Of a stretch of DNA of 64,000 bases, positions 53,160-63,929 are shown piece by piece. The DNA is taken from positions 63,328,917-63,392,916 of the forward strand of contig CM059198.1 in the NCBI GenBank assembly GCA_030323885.1, written 5' to 3'. This stretch comes from Branchipolynoe longqiensis (Eukaryota; Annelida; Polychaeta; Phyllodocida; Polynoidae). The notes under the pieces were generated by a model, which saw only the letters and a list, made by a program, of their open reading frames with translations, made no database searches and was not told where the DNA came from. How positions within the stretch are numbered: position 1 is the first letter of the stretch; every line of letters starts with the position of its first letter. The translations under genes and the position numbers were made by a program.

Positions 53160-53605
53160 TATTTAGGAACATTATTTTCTGGGTGATTTCCTGAATCTCA
53201 GAATTAGCAAAGTTTGTCCTTATATTTTGTAATTCCACATCGGATCCTCCTAAAACTTGAACCTTCGACTAGCATTTTTTTTTGTTATGTTATTTAGGTA
53301 AATGATTTTCCCTTGAATGCCTGAAGATGGTGGATTCTATTAGCAAGTCATTTAACATTTGAATTTAGGAATATTATCCTCAAATATTATTTCCACTGGG
53401 GCTCAAGAATCTGAGATTTTCTGTGGGACAATTTTAAGTTGTTGTTATTAGGAATATTATTTTCACTGATTTCCTGAATCTCAGATGTTTTAATAGCGAA
53501 GTTTAATCTTTGTTAATTAGGAACATTATTTCCACGGGGACTCCTGAATCTGAAAAGTGTTAAATAGCGAACCTGAATTTGTATTAATTAGGAACAATTA
53601 TTTCG
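53160..53605. repeat. Degenerate tandem repeat, about 70-115 bp period
   Basis: 'taggaacattattttc' and 'ttcctgaatctcaga' motifs recur at 53164, 53367, 53450, 53518 and 53590 with variable spacing. Confidence 0.65.
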
Positions 53606-54842
53606 TCGGGAGGTCAAATCCTGGCTGAGTCAAACGAATGATTAACAAAATTGATACCTAGCCTGACCTGGCGCGGTGGCCTAATCGGTAGCGCGTGGGG
53701 CTCGCATGTGGAAGGTCGGGAGTTTGGTTCCCGGTCGAGTCAAACCAGTGACGTTAAAATTGGTACTTGTCGCTTCCTAGCCTGGCGCTCAGCATTAATA
53801 GATTAGGGCAAGGACTGGTTATCTCAGTGTCAGGATAATGTGACTGAGTGGGACATTGGGTCCTGATGCTGGCGCCCTGATTTCCCAGTGGGGCAGCACT
53901 ATAAAGTTGCCATGAGTGTGCACTGTCACAAGTTGGTACCGGTCCTGATATGACCTTAGATGTTGCTAGGACATAAACCAACAACAAACAACAACAAACA
54001 AACTACCTAGCCTGGCACTCGGCATTACAAGGATCGGGCAAGGACTGGTTAGCTCAGTATGAAGATAATGTGACTGAGTGGGAAATCAGGTCATGTTGCC
54101 AGTGGCCTGGTCTCTTTCCTAGTGTGGCAGCACTATAAAGTCACCGTGACAGTGCCCTCTCCTAGTAGCGGCAAATCTTCACCTACTATTCACCAGACAG
54201 GATGGCCGAATGAGGTAGAGCATCTGTCTCCCCTGTTGGTAGACCATGGGATTGTGGGTTCGAACCCTGGTCGAGTCAAACCAAGTGCTCGGCATTATTA
54301 TGAAAGGGCAAGGACTGGTTAGCTCAATGTCAGGATAATGTCACTGAATGGGATATCAGGTCATGGTGCTGGCAGCATGCTCTCACAGTGGGGCAGCACT
54401 ATAAAGGTACCATGAGTGTGCACTGTCACAAGTCGGTACCCATCCTGATATGACCTTGGATGTTGCTAGGATGTAAAACAACAACAAACAAACATCACTT
54501 ACTATTCCACCTAGCGCGGTGGCCTAATCGGCACAGCGCGGGCCTCGCGTGCGAATGGTCGGGAGTTTGGTTCCCGGTCAAGTCAAACCAATGACTTTAA
54601 AGTTGATACTTGTAGCTTTCTAGCCACTCACTTGGTATTATTATGCTAGGGCAAGAAGAACTGGTTGGCTCAGTGTCAGGATAATGTGACTGAGTGGGAA
54701 ATTGGGTCATGGTACTGGTGGCCTGGTCTCCCAGTGGGGAAGTACTATAAAGTCACCATGAGTGCACACGGTAACAAGTCAGTACCCATCCTGATATAAT
54801 CTTAGACGTTGCTATGACATAAAACAACAACAAACAAACAAA
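53604..54842 (+). mobile_element. Cluster of four SINE-A copies, one nested
   Basis: Outer copy 53604-53664 plus 54001 to about 54152. Inner copy (A2 head) 53665-53998 between CCTAGCCTG repeats. Third copy (A1 head) 54191-54495 between 'acctactattc' and 'acttactattc'. Fourth (A2 head) 54512-54842. All have the same orientation. Confidence 0.85.
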
Positions 54843-54883
54843 ATCTTCTAAGCACTTATACTCCACATGAGCGCACCAGTATC

Positions 54884-55310
54884 TTAAAGTTGCATATTCA
54901 GATGGTTTTGAATTTCTGTATTTTTTCTGAGATAAATATATTAGATCAATCACTACTTCACACTAGTTCAAAGTTACTTTTATTTTAAATGGTAAACTTT
55001 TGAGATATTTTGAGTGCAAACATGGAAGATTAGTTTTGGCAAACTTGCCAAAACTCTGACACCATAGACTTCTGCAGTAACAGGTTCTGTTAATTTGACT
55101 CATTAGTGCCTTCTACTCAGAAACAAATGCTTAATAAGTGCATCAGGATCTAAGTTAGATATGTAAAATCAAATCTAGATAATTAGTTTGGTTTTGAAAA
55201 TTTGATATTTCATCGGACTATGCAGCTTTAAGTTGCATATGTAGAATCAAATCTAAGTGAGTGTTTTGGTTTGGGAATTAGAAGCTTTATCGGACTATGC
55301 TGCTCTAAGC
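54884..55310. mobile_element. MITE-1 inserted in MITE-1
   Basis: Inner copy 54884-55231 (TTAAAGTTGCATATTCAGAT to ATCGGACTATGCAGCTTTAA). Outer remnants are 'gcgcaccagtatct' on the left and 'gcatatgtagaatcaaatct' on the right, consecutive in intact copies. Confidence 0.8.
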
Positions 55311-55611
55311 ATTACAAGTGTATTCTTGACATCTGCATATTATTGGCGATTCCCTGCAGCATCTACACCTACCTTCCATTCAGCTTGACCTGGATTAGAT
55401 ACTCATCCCTGCATTATCCGGGGAGAGGCTGCACCTGCATGCACACACAAACACACTGCAGTTTGATATACAGCTCACGTCCACCCATCGCCTTCCCGTC
55501 ATCGCCTACATTATATTATACCAGCTATATAATATCATTAGATATCCTCACATGATACATTCAAGAAGCTCCTACTTATAAATGTGCGAATATGATTTCA
55601 TGTTTGTGGCT
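55311..55611. other. Unassigned stretch
   Basis: Nothing recognised. Confidence 0.35.
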
Positions 55612-55620
55612 GCTTCTATC

Positions 55621-55967
55621 ACCAGACGGGATGGCCGAATGAGGTGAGCGTCCTTCGACCTTTTCGGTAGATCGTGGGATTCGAGATTACGGGTCCGAAC
55701 CCTGGTCATGTCAAACCAATGACTTAAAAATTGATACTTGTCGGTTCCTAGCCAGGCGCTCGGCATTATTTGGATGGCAAAAGGACTAGATAGTTCAGTG
55801 TCAGGATAATGTGACTGAGTGGGATATAAGGTAAGGCGCTGATGGCCTGGTCTCCCAGTGGGGCATTGATATAAAGTCGCCATGAGCGTGCACCGTCACA
55901 AGTCGGTTCCTGTCCTGATATGACCTGAGATGTTGCCAGGATGTAAAACTCCAACAATCAACCAACC
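55621..55967 (+). mobile_element. SINE-A (A1 head), full-length, perfect 9-bp TSD
   Basis: ACCAGACGGGATGGCCGAAT to 'aacaatcaaccaacc', flanked by GCTTCTATC at 55612-55620 and 55968-55976. Confidence 0.92.
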
Positions 55968-55976
55968 GCTTCTATC

Positions 55977-56298
55977 TACACAAAGAGCAAGACGCTCTCA
56001 CGAATGAAAGGAAATCAGACGCACATCTTTTGAGCGGGAATTCGCTGACGTCATTTGGAAATGAACCATATCTGGTTCTCGGCGTAATGTCTATATATAT
56101 ATATATATGAGAATAACCTCTATCATATTTAGTAGCATATTGATAATGGAGAATTTGAATTTGACGCATGTGTACATGTCATGGGTGACGACTGTCAGGG
56201 GTAGGTTTCTTGGATTGCTGTACAAAATTAAGTATCATGGTTGTGTCTTGGGTGGTTGCCATGGGTGGTTGTCATTGGTATTTCACATGCCATTAGCC
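55977..56298. other. Unassigned stretch
   Basis: Contains a (TA)n run at 56092-56108; nothing else. Confidence 0.35.
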
Positions 56299-56623
56299 AT
56301 AGTTGTTTTACGTCCTAGCAACATCTAAGGTCATATCAGGATGGGTACCAACTTGTGACAGTGCACACTCATGGCGATTTTATATATAGTGCTGCCACAC
56401 TGGGAAATAAGGCTGCAAGCACCATGAGCCGATATCCCACTCAGTGACCTTATCCTGACACTGAGCTAACCAGTCCTTGCATTTCCCTTTTTAATGCCGA
56501 GCACCTGGCTAGGAAGCGACAGGTATCAATTTTAAAGTCATTGGTTTGACTCAACCGGGAAATGAACTCCTGAACTTCCGCACGCGAGGTCCGCGCTCTA
56601 CCGGTTAGGCCACCGCGCCCGGT
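56299..56623 (-). mobile_element. SINE-A (A2 head)
   Basis: Tail 'tagttgttttacgtcctagc', head GGCCACCGCGCCCGGT. Confidence 0.85.
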
Positions 56624-56639
56624 GCCAATTGCTTTATGT

Positions 56640-57505
56640 CATGGTCCACATATCTTCTCCCACAATCCACGTGTCCGGACTCACACGTCATGGACCAGAT
56701 GGAATGAGTCTCCCGGCAATGACTGCACACCATGGACCACATGTCATGGAACAGATATGATGGTTCACATGTCATTGATCACATGCAACGAGCCACACGG
56801 TATGACCCTCAGGGTGTTCCATGACTTGTCATGATGTCATGTCCCTTAATGTCATCCCATGCATGTCATAACCCATATGTCATGCCACTCACGTTATGGC
56901 TCTCATGCCATGTCCCTCATGTTAGGACCACATGCCATGCCCCGCATGGCATGGCCACCATGTCATACCCCTCATGTCGTAACCCACATGTCATGCCCAT
57001 ATTGACACGCCCCTCATGTCATGCCCCTTATGTCGTAACCCACATATCATGCCCCCATGTCACGACCATCATGGCATGCCCCTTCATGTCATAACCCACA
57101 TGTCATGCCCCTCATGTTGTAACCCACATGTCATGCAACGTTATACCATGCCACCAATATCCTTCCCCTCATGTGACGACCCGCATGTCACACCCCTCAT
57201 GTGATACCACCCATATCATTCCCTTCATGTCACGACCCCCATGTCACACCCCTCAGGTCATACCACCCATATCATTCCCTTCATGTCACGATCCCCATGT
57301 CACACCCCTCATGTCATGACACCCATATCCTTCCCTTCATGGCATGACTCCCATGTCACACCGCTCATGTCATGACACCCACATCCTTCCCATCATGTCA
57401 TGCCACCCATGTCATGCCCCATATCCCATGCCCCTCATGTCATGCCACCCATATCCTTCCCCTCATGTCACGACCCCCCCATGTCATGAGCGCCCCATGT
57501 CATAT
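56640..57505. repeat. CATGTCATGCCCCTCATGTC minisatellite
   Basis: Imperfect units of about 16-23 bp built on CATGTCATG and CCCCTCATGTC, most regular between 56950 and 57480. Several frames stay open but encode S-C-H-D-P-H-V repeats. Confidence 0.85.
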
Positions 57506-57694
57506 GGCCGCGTGCCGTGCACCAATTTGCTCAGATGGCCCTCCCTCCCTAAGCCCTGTAGATACCCCGGCACTGCTGGTGGAGACACGTGTGTCTCATT
57601 TCCATATATAACTATAACGCGACGTTTCTCGACTTGTTGTTGTTGTTTATTTTGCCCATTAGGGGGTGCGCTCCACTTGTCGTGACTGCTGCGA

Positions 57695-57974
57695 TAATGC
57701 CATGTACACACATAGCGTATAGGATTCGCGCATAGGACTCCCGATCAGCTTAAAACTGCAGTCGGGCCGATTCATTTTTCGAATCGGGAATCGCAATCGT
57801 AGTGCTAGCGCACACCTACCGTTTTAGCCCTAAAAATTAGTTTTAGTCGTGAATCGCAATCGGTAGGTGTGCTAGGGGAGTGCACACCTCACGATTTTTG
57901 GGTAGTTTTAGGTCGTATATGCTAGGTGGGTGCGGGGAAAACGATCGTATACGCTAGGTGTGTACCGGGCATTA
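57695..57974. mobile_element. WAP-g with AATCGCAATCG and TAGCGTATA words
   Basis: Ends TAATGCCATGTACACACATA and, reversed, TAATGCCCGGTACACACCTA, that is TAA/TTA plus (T)GCC..GTACACAC. Interior repeats GAATCGCAATCG, CACACCTACCG and GCTAGGTGTGT in both arms. Confidence 0.75.
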
Positions 57975-58149
57975 GAACGTGGGAAGTTTACACCCTGGTG
58001 CCCTTTTTTTTCTCTCCCTCAATAAATGTTAGGTGGAGTGTGCCAAGCCACGGACTAAACGCTTTGACAAGTTGCGCTGTCGGACAGCGCAGGGTTTTGT
58101 CTTGTTATATATATATATACAGTCAGCTCTGGTTAATCCGACACATTCT

Positions 58150-58477
58150 CTCGGGATGGCCGAATGAGTTAGAACGTCCATCTCCCATGCTGGTAGATCG
58201 TGGGTTCGAACCCTGGTCGAGTCAAACCAATGACTTAAAAATTGATACTTGTCGCTTCCTAGCCTGGCGCTCGCCATTATTAGGATAGGGCAAGGACTGG
58301 TGTGCTCAGTGTCAGGATAATGTGACTGAGTGGGATATCAGGTCATGGTGCTGGCAGCCTGGTATCCCAGTGGGACAGCACTATAAAGTTGCCATGAGTG
58401 TGCACTGTCACAAGTCGGTACCCATCCTGATATGACCTTAGATGTTGCTAGGATGCAAAACAATAACAAACAAACAA
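58150..58477 (+). mobile_element. SINE-A inside pogo-3, 7-bp TSD
   Basis: Head begins 'ctcgggatggccgaatgag', tail 'aacaataacaaacaaac', flanked by ACATTCT (58143-58149, 58478-58484). Confidence 0.88.
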
Positions 58478-59029
58478 ACATTCTGTCACATGCCAAATAA
58501 TGTCGGATAGCAAATTGTCGGATTAACAAATTTAGACTATTTTGGGGTCGTTTGGGTTAGTTTTATAAGCCTATATAGGCCTATGTGTGACTGAATCATG
58601 TATGTAATTTTCATTAAAATAATAACGACACCTAAGTAATATATCTACATTTATTACAGATAAACATACGTATAAATCATTCACACTATTAGGTGTGAGA
58701 ATTGCCACTGAAAGAGGCTATGAATCTGGGATATTAGTGCTAATTCATCAACTGTCGGATTAACTAGAGCTATAGGCATGCTATAGGCATATTTGTTATA
58801 AAAAAGCAGTGTCAGTGTCAGAAAGCGAGTGTCGGATTAGCCAGAGAAATTAGCATTGATTAACATTGTGTAAAAATATACGGTCTTTCGGTTGTGATAG
58901 CCGAGCTTGGAAGCATATCAATATCTCAGGCAATGGAGTTGGGGACCATTGTTATGTAATAGTGATGCAATGTGTGCCAACTCGGTGTGTGACATATAAA
59001 TAACTATGTGTAAATGTTATGACGCACGG

Positions 59030-59372
59030 TGACTGGGATTGCGTTGTTTAGTTTTTTTTCTTGAAGATTTATACTGCCTATCCTGGATAAGTCTAAATAG
59101 ACTTGTTTGCACTATTAGACACTTTGTTGATAGAAAGCCCGAGCCTACACTTTTACCGACCCAAAGGTTTTTAACCTCTGGCGAAACAGAGACATGGTAT
59201 GAGATTGAGAGCAACTGGCCTTTGATGACGCTGTAAGTTATACACAGCGGTGGAAGTCCAAATTGGCAAAGGTGGGGGCACAGGGAATTGAACCACTGAC
59301 CTTCAGATTAGGATTCTGCCCTATAAAAAAGTCAGACACTCTAACCACTCCGCCACAGAGTACATGTCCGGA
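59030..59372 (-). mobile_element. SINE-B inside pogo-3
   Basis: Reverse of the 9738-10029 family: 'gcccgagcctacacttttac', 'tccaaattggcaaaggtggg', B box and A box in 'gggaattgaaccactgacct' and 'ctctaaccactccgccacag'. Confidence 0.85.
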
Positions 59373-59725
59373 TATTAAGATACGGTTACTAATTACAGAA
59401 ATGTTCCCTCCATGCACCAGGAAGGGTGCGAAAGGAGAGGAACATGTATTATTGTTTACTGTAACTGTATGACAACTACCTGTTACCACAGGACTGCTGG
59501 GTAAGCACACCCAGCCAGTCTGCATATATTAGGGACACCACCTGCCCTGGGGTTGACTGACAGGTGCCCCCTTTTGGGCGCCACCCCTCCCAGGCTGCAG
59601 AGGTGTCTGATAGGCTGGATGTGTGAGCCCAGTCACCCTTGTACTCCTTGCACTTGCTGGACAGACCACACACTCATTCTAGAGATACCAAAGGAAGCAG
59701 TTCACCATTGAGCTGTGTGTAACAC

Positions 59726-60108
59726 CAAAGACCCTATAATACTAAGACGGCTCACTCCCTATCTCTCCCATGGTAATGTAAATTTTGCAGTGCCACCTTG
59801 TGGTGGGTTTGATCAGCCCGGCTGCTGGTTGGTGTTTCACATGTAAACACATACAATTATATTATACATGAGATAGGTAAGTATGAATACACATCAATAT
59901 GAAATTGCTCTGAACAAATACACATCACCATCAGCATCATCATCAGCATCGCCATCATCACACATCTTTCACATTCTTATATACATTTATACATATAATA
60001 TAGTACCTGTTTAACCAAGAGAACAGCCAGCGCACCAAGTGGTGGGTTTGATCATTTTGATTACGCAATACAGGCTGAGTGAGCCGTCTTAATATTATAG
60101 GGTCTTTG
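59726..60108. mobile_element. TIR element, 383 bp, nested in pogo-3
   Basis: CAAAGACCCTATAATACTAA and, reversed, CAAAGACCCTATAATATTAA, continuing to GACGGCTCACTC in both. GTAACAC on both sides gives a target duplication of 7 or 8 bp. CAAAG ends and this TSD size would suit a hAT-type element; the class is inferred. Non-coding. Confidence 0.8.
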
Positions 60109-60599
60109 GTAACACCCATAGGACTTAGGTTCAACGGGCTGTAGGCACTGATGTTGACTGAACAAGCAGAAGCTATGTGGGTCTGTGTAGCAGGTTGTAA
60201 GTGAGTCAGGGTGGCAGGTCACTAGTAGGTGAGCAAGAGTTGTAGCAATAAAGCTCAACCTTATCACTGTCAATTTAGCGTGACTTGTCTCCCATTCTTT
60301 CTTATGAGTTGTGTTTTGGTATTTAGTGCGGAGAGACTGGCAGACAGTTGCCAGGATCCTCCTGATAGTAGTGAGTATAAGAGGAGTAACTGCGAAAGCC
60401 ATCAGTTATTCTTCAATTGGGTAAATCCATAACACCTGAAATTGTGTCTGGAAGCAAAATTGTCGGATTAACCAGTGTCGGATTAACCAGAGCTGACTGT
60501 AGTTGTTTCTGTTCTTCTTCTCACACTGGGCTCTTTGACTATCGAATTGCCGTCTGTAGTCAGACTAATATAAAGGTAACACTAATACTTGTTCTGAAC

Positions 60600-60733
60600 A
60601 AGACCCGATGTGATGCCGGAATGAATAGAGTGCCCTGTTCCCATTTGTAGGATTCGGACCTAGTTTCGATTCACTAGTTTAACGAGTGACTTAAAAATGA
60701 GCACTGGTGTTCGGCATTACTACGATATGCCAA
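60600..60733 (+). mobile_element. Degenerate SINE-A head fragment
   Basis: 'gacccgatgtgatgccggaa' to 'tcggcattactacgatatgc'. Confidence 0.55.
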
Positions 60734-60779
60734 GAAGCATTGGGATGCTTAATCAATTCATGTACAGATATACATTTTC

Positions 60780-60962
60780 AGTAGTACAGTGAGTGGCGGT
60801 TACAGTGTACAGCAGTGGTGGCGCCACCATCGGAGCTGGGGTTGGGGAGGATGGAGCAGTAGATGACTAGGACAGACTCCATCAGTCCATGGGGCTGAGT
60901 AATTGATGAGGGAAAGGAGGGATATTCCGTGTTATTATACTCATATAATTCTTATACAGCAT
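60780..60962 (+). repeat. rep-3, copy 2
   Basis: 'gtggcgccaccatcggagct', 'cagtagatgacta', 'ttattatactcatataattc', matching 35691-35916 and 36410-36470. Confidence 0.75.
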
Positions 60963-60984
60963 ATCTATATATATAAGCCCCTCA

Positions 60985-61085
60985 TCCATTCGCAAGTCAT
61001 TTTGTCCACTGAGCAGGATCGACAGGATGACCTACACCTTCACAGGTGGACACTCTACCGACTGAGCTACGTCCCGATCCGCTAG
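60985..61085 (-). mobile_element. SINE-E head fragment
   Basis: Minus strand reads GGGACGTAGCTCAGTCGGTA then 'gtgtccacctgtgaaggtgt'. Confidence 0.7.
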
Positions 61086-61311
61086 ATATTTCATGGACAC
61101 CAGTAAATAAGACATACTCCTTCAGAATACTCACACCAGACTGAACAACAATATTTACATGACCAAGCAGTGGGATTGGAAAGCGGGAGTTTTTTTTTTC
61201 TTAAACAAATAAAATATAGGCGTATGGTTGCCTGCAAGTTGGACGCCGTGATAATGGAACTATTTTTAGACAGCCGTTAGACCAGCTTCTGTCAACATTG
61301 GAGACGCCATG

Positions 61312-61807
61312 CCGGTGTCGCAGTTTGAGCGCCCTGCCAGTTTGAGCGCCCTGCCAGTGGTTGTATTCTTTTTTTGTAAAATAGATTTAAAAGCTTTCAT
61401 TGGATCGATTAAAAATATCTTAATGCGCAATTGAAGAGGAAGATCTGAAGTATTTAATGTAACCTAAGAGCAATTTACTCTGAAAGTATTAAAAACAGAT
61501 AATAGTGAAAGTTGGGATATTCTGAGTGTCAGTGCCAATGTTAGCCTTACCAGATCATGGCCTCAAAAACTATTTTCGCAAAATAAATTCAAGAACTTCC
61601 AATTGGCTGATAAAAAAAAAGCTGAATGTGAAATTGTAGAGAAAGATCTGAACTATTTAATAGAGTCAAGAGAAATTGCATTCAAAGCACCACAAATCAC
61701 AAATTACTGTGATAGTTAGGTTGGTTTTAATGTTGTCTCTATCCGTGCATGCGCAGAAGCAACAGAAGGGCGCTCAAACTGGCAGGGCGCTCAAACTGCG
61801 ACACCGG
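61312..61807. mobile_element. TIR element with perfect 40-bp compound TIRs
   Basis: 61312-61351 and 61768-61807 are exact reverse complements. Each TIR holds two tandem copies of CAGTTTGAGCGCCCTGC. The outer CCGG is either TIR or a 4-bp target duplication. Interior has a diverged direct duplication ('agaggaagatctgaagtatt' and 'gagaaagatctgaactattt'). Family unknown. Confidence 0.88.
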
Positions 61808-61960
61808 CGTTCCAGTCTAAATGTAAATAACCGTGAGGCTTCCCAGACATTAAACTTTCTAGTGTGCATAGATGCAATTGTCTTACGCTCCAACCGTGGT
61901 TTCTAGTGTGGATCAGGTCATATTTTTAGACCGCTGTTTCAAACCGACTAAACTGCATGT

Positions 61961-62527
61961 TTAAAGCTGCAAAGTCCGATGAAGCATCTAACAACTTTTC
62001 AAAACTAAAATAATTCTCTAGATTTGATTCTACATATCTACCTTAAGCCCCAGTCACACCTCACCCGGACTGGGGAACCGGACATGAACCGGACACTGTC
62101 CGGTGAAATACGGCAATGTCCGGTACATGTCCGGAACCCATCCGGCCGTGTCCGGTGGTATCCGGCGGTGTCCGGTACAAGTTTTGAACATGCACTATCC
62201 TTGAACCGGACACTGCCGGACTGAAGTGTACGGTTGATGTCTGTTTTAACATACCTAACTTAGATACTGATGCACTTATTAATCATTTGTTTCTGCATAG
62301 AAGGCAATACTGAATCAATTTAACAGAACCTGTTCCTGCGGAAGTCTACGGTGTCCGAGTTTTGGCAAGCTTGGAATTATTTTTTGTCCATGTTTGCGTT
62401 AAATATATCTAAAAAGTTTACCACTTAAAATAAAAGTAACTGAACTAATGTAAAGTAGAAACTAGTGTGATCAAATTAATCTCAGAAAAAATACAGAAAT
62501 TCAAAACCATCGGACTATGCAACTGTA
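61961..62527. mobile_element. MITE-1 holding a WAP-c fragment
   Basis: TTAAAGCTGCAAAGTCCGAT to CATCGGACTATGCAACTGTA. Broken between 'tctacatatctacc' and 'aacatacctaacttagatac'. Confidence 0.85.
62046..62248. mobile_element. WAP-c, right arm truncated, in MITE-1
   Basis: AGCCCCAGTCACACCTCACC after TTA, then GTCCGGTG, CCGGACAC and GTCCGGAAC words. The right terminus is lost. Confidence 0.75.
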
Positions 62528-62700
62528 GTGGTCTGCACTGACCTCTCAGGCAAGTAACCACATAGACACGTAGGCATGCGCAGTGTGGTGATATCAGGGA
62601 TCGTAGGTGGTGTAATTTTTAGGACACTGGCCCAGAATGCAAAGAGATGTGGGTTTGAGTCCCACTCTAGGTGCAATATTTCCCATGTTCATCACCCCCC
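62523..62700 (+). mobile_element. SINE-C, plus-strand unit
   Basis: 'gtagtggtctgcactgacct', A-box region GTAGGTGGTGTAATTTTTAG, B box GGGTTTGAGTCC (mutated). Confidence 0.8.
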
Positions 62701-62854
62701 CCCCCCCACGACACAACTATAAATTCACAATAACACCAAATAGACCAAGAAAGGTTCTATCTTGTTTATTTTTCAAGATAATCACATTTTAAGATTTTTT
62801 TTTATTTACAGGAACAAAATTTGCCTTTAACACTGAGTGAAACATTGATATTGT

Positions 62855-63345
62855 CATTGGGGTGATGAAAATGGGAAATATTGTGCCTAGAGCGGGACTC
62901 GAACCCACATCTCTTTCCATTCCAGGCCAGTGTGCTAACCACCTAGGCTCCCTGATATCAACACACTACCCACGCCTACCTGTCTATGCGGCTCCTTGCC
63001 TGAGAGGTCAGTGCAGACCACTACACTCATCCCCCTGGAATTGTAAGTCTTTTAATGCTTACAATTACATACATACAGGCAATGCAACGCACTTACATAC
63101 ACACGGTAGGTTCAACAACTATACAGCATGTAGCTTGTACAGGATCATGGTCATGGCAACCAGTGTCGTGGGGGTGATGAAAATGGGAAATATCGTGCCT
63201 AGAGCGGGACTCGAACCCACATCTCTTTGCATTCCAGGCCAGTGTATTAACCATTACAGCACCTAGGCTCCCTGATATCAACACACTACCCACACCTACC
63301 TGTCTATGTGGCTCCTTGCCTGAGAGGTCAGTGCAGACCACTACA
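62855..63345 (-). mobile_element. SINE-C composite: two units and spacer
   Basis: Units 62855-63030 and 63166-63345; spacer 63031-63165 matches that at 15536-15668. Confidence 0.85.
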
Positions 63346-63386
63346 ATGCTTAGACATAAAGCAACCATAGATGTGATAGGAACACT

Positions 63387-63741
63387 GTTTGTTTGTTGGT
63401 GTTGTTTTACGTCCTAGCAACATCTAAGGTCATATCAGGACAGGTACAGAATTGTGACAGTGCACACTCATGGCAACTTTATAGTGCTGCCCCACTGGGA
63501 AACCAGGCCGCCAGCACCATGACCTGATATCCCAGTCAGGCACATTATCCTAACACTGAGCCAGCCAGTCCTTGCGCTATCCTAATAATGCCGAGCGCCA
63601 GGCTAGGAAGCGACAAATATCAATGTTTAAGTCATTGGTTTGACTCGACCAGGATTCGAACCCATGAACTAATGGGTTCGGATCTACCGATCTCCCAAAA
63701 TAGGAGACGGACGCTCTACTCATTCGGCCACCCCGTCTGGT
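63387..63741 (-). mobile_element. SINE-A (A1 head), full-length, 12-bp TSD
   Basis: Flanked by GATAGGAACACT (63375-63386) and GATATGAACACT (63742-63753). Confidence 0.9.
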
Positions 63742-63929
63742 GATATGAACACTATTTAACCAATTTTGTGAACACAAACCTACACAACCTGTCAGTTCTA
63801 GTAATTTCTAATGCATGCCTTTCGGTATATACTGCTAGAATTGTCCCAATGGTAGAAACACCTCTGTGTTGTTATTTTTGTTAATATTTAATTTCTTTAG
63901 TGAATGTTTATTTATTCTCCTCATACCGG

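Larger units (their letters stand above)
58120..60499. mobile_element. pogo-3: 2.4-kb element with three younger insertions, TA TSD
   Basis: Left end CAGTCAGCTCTGGTTAATCC, right end GGATTAACCAGAGCTGACTG, TA at 58118-58119 and 60500-60501; perfect TIR of at least 25 bp. Copies of the TIR word GTCGGATTAACCAG are scattered inside (58513, 58754, 58831, 60463). No transposase frame is visible. It holds a SINE-A, a SINE-B and a further TIR element. Confidence 0.8.
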
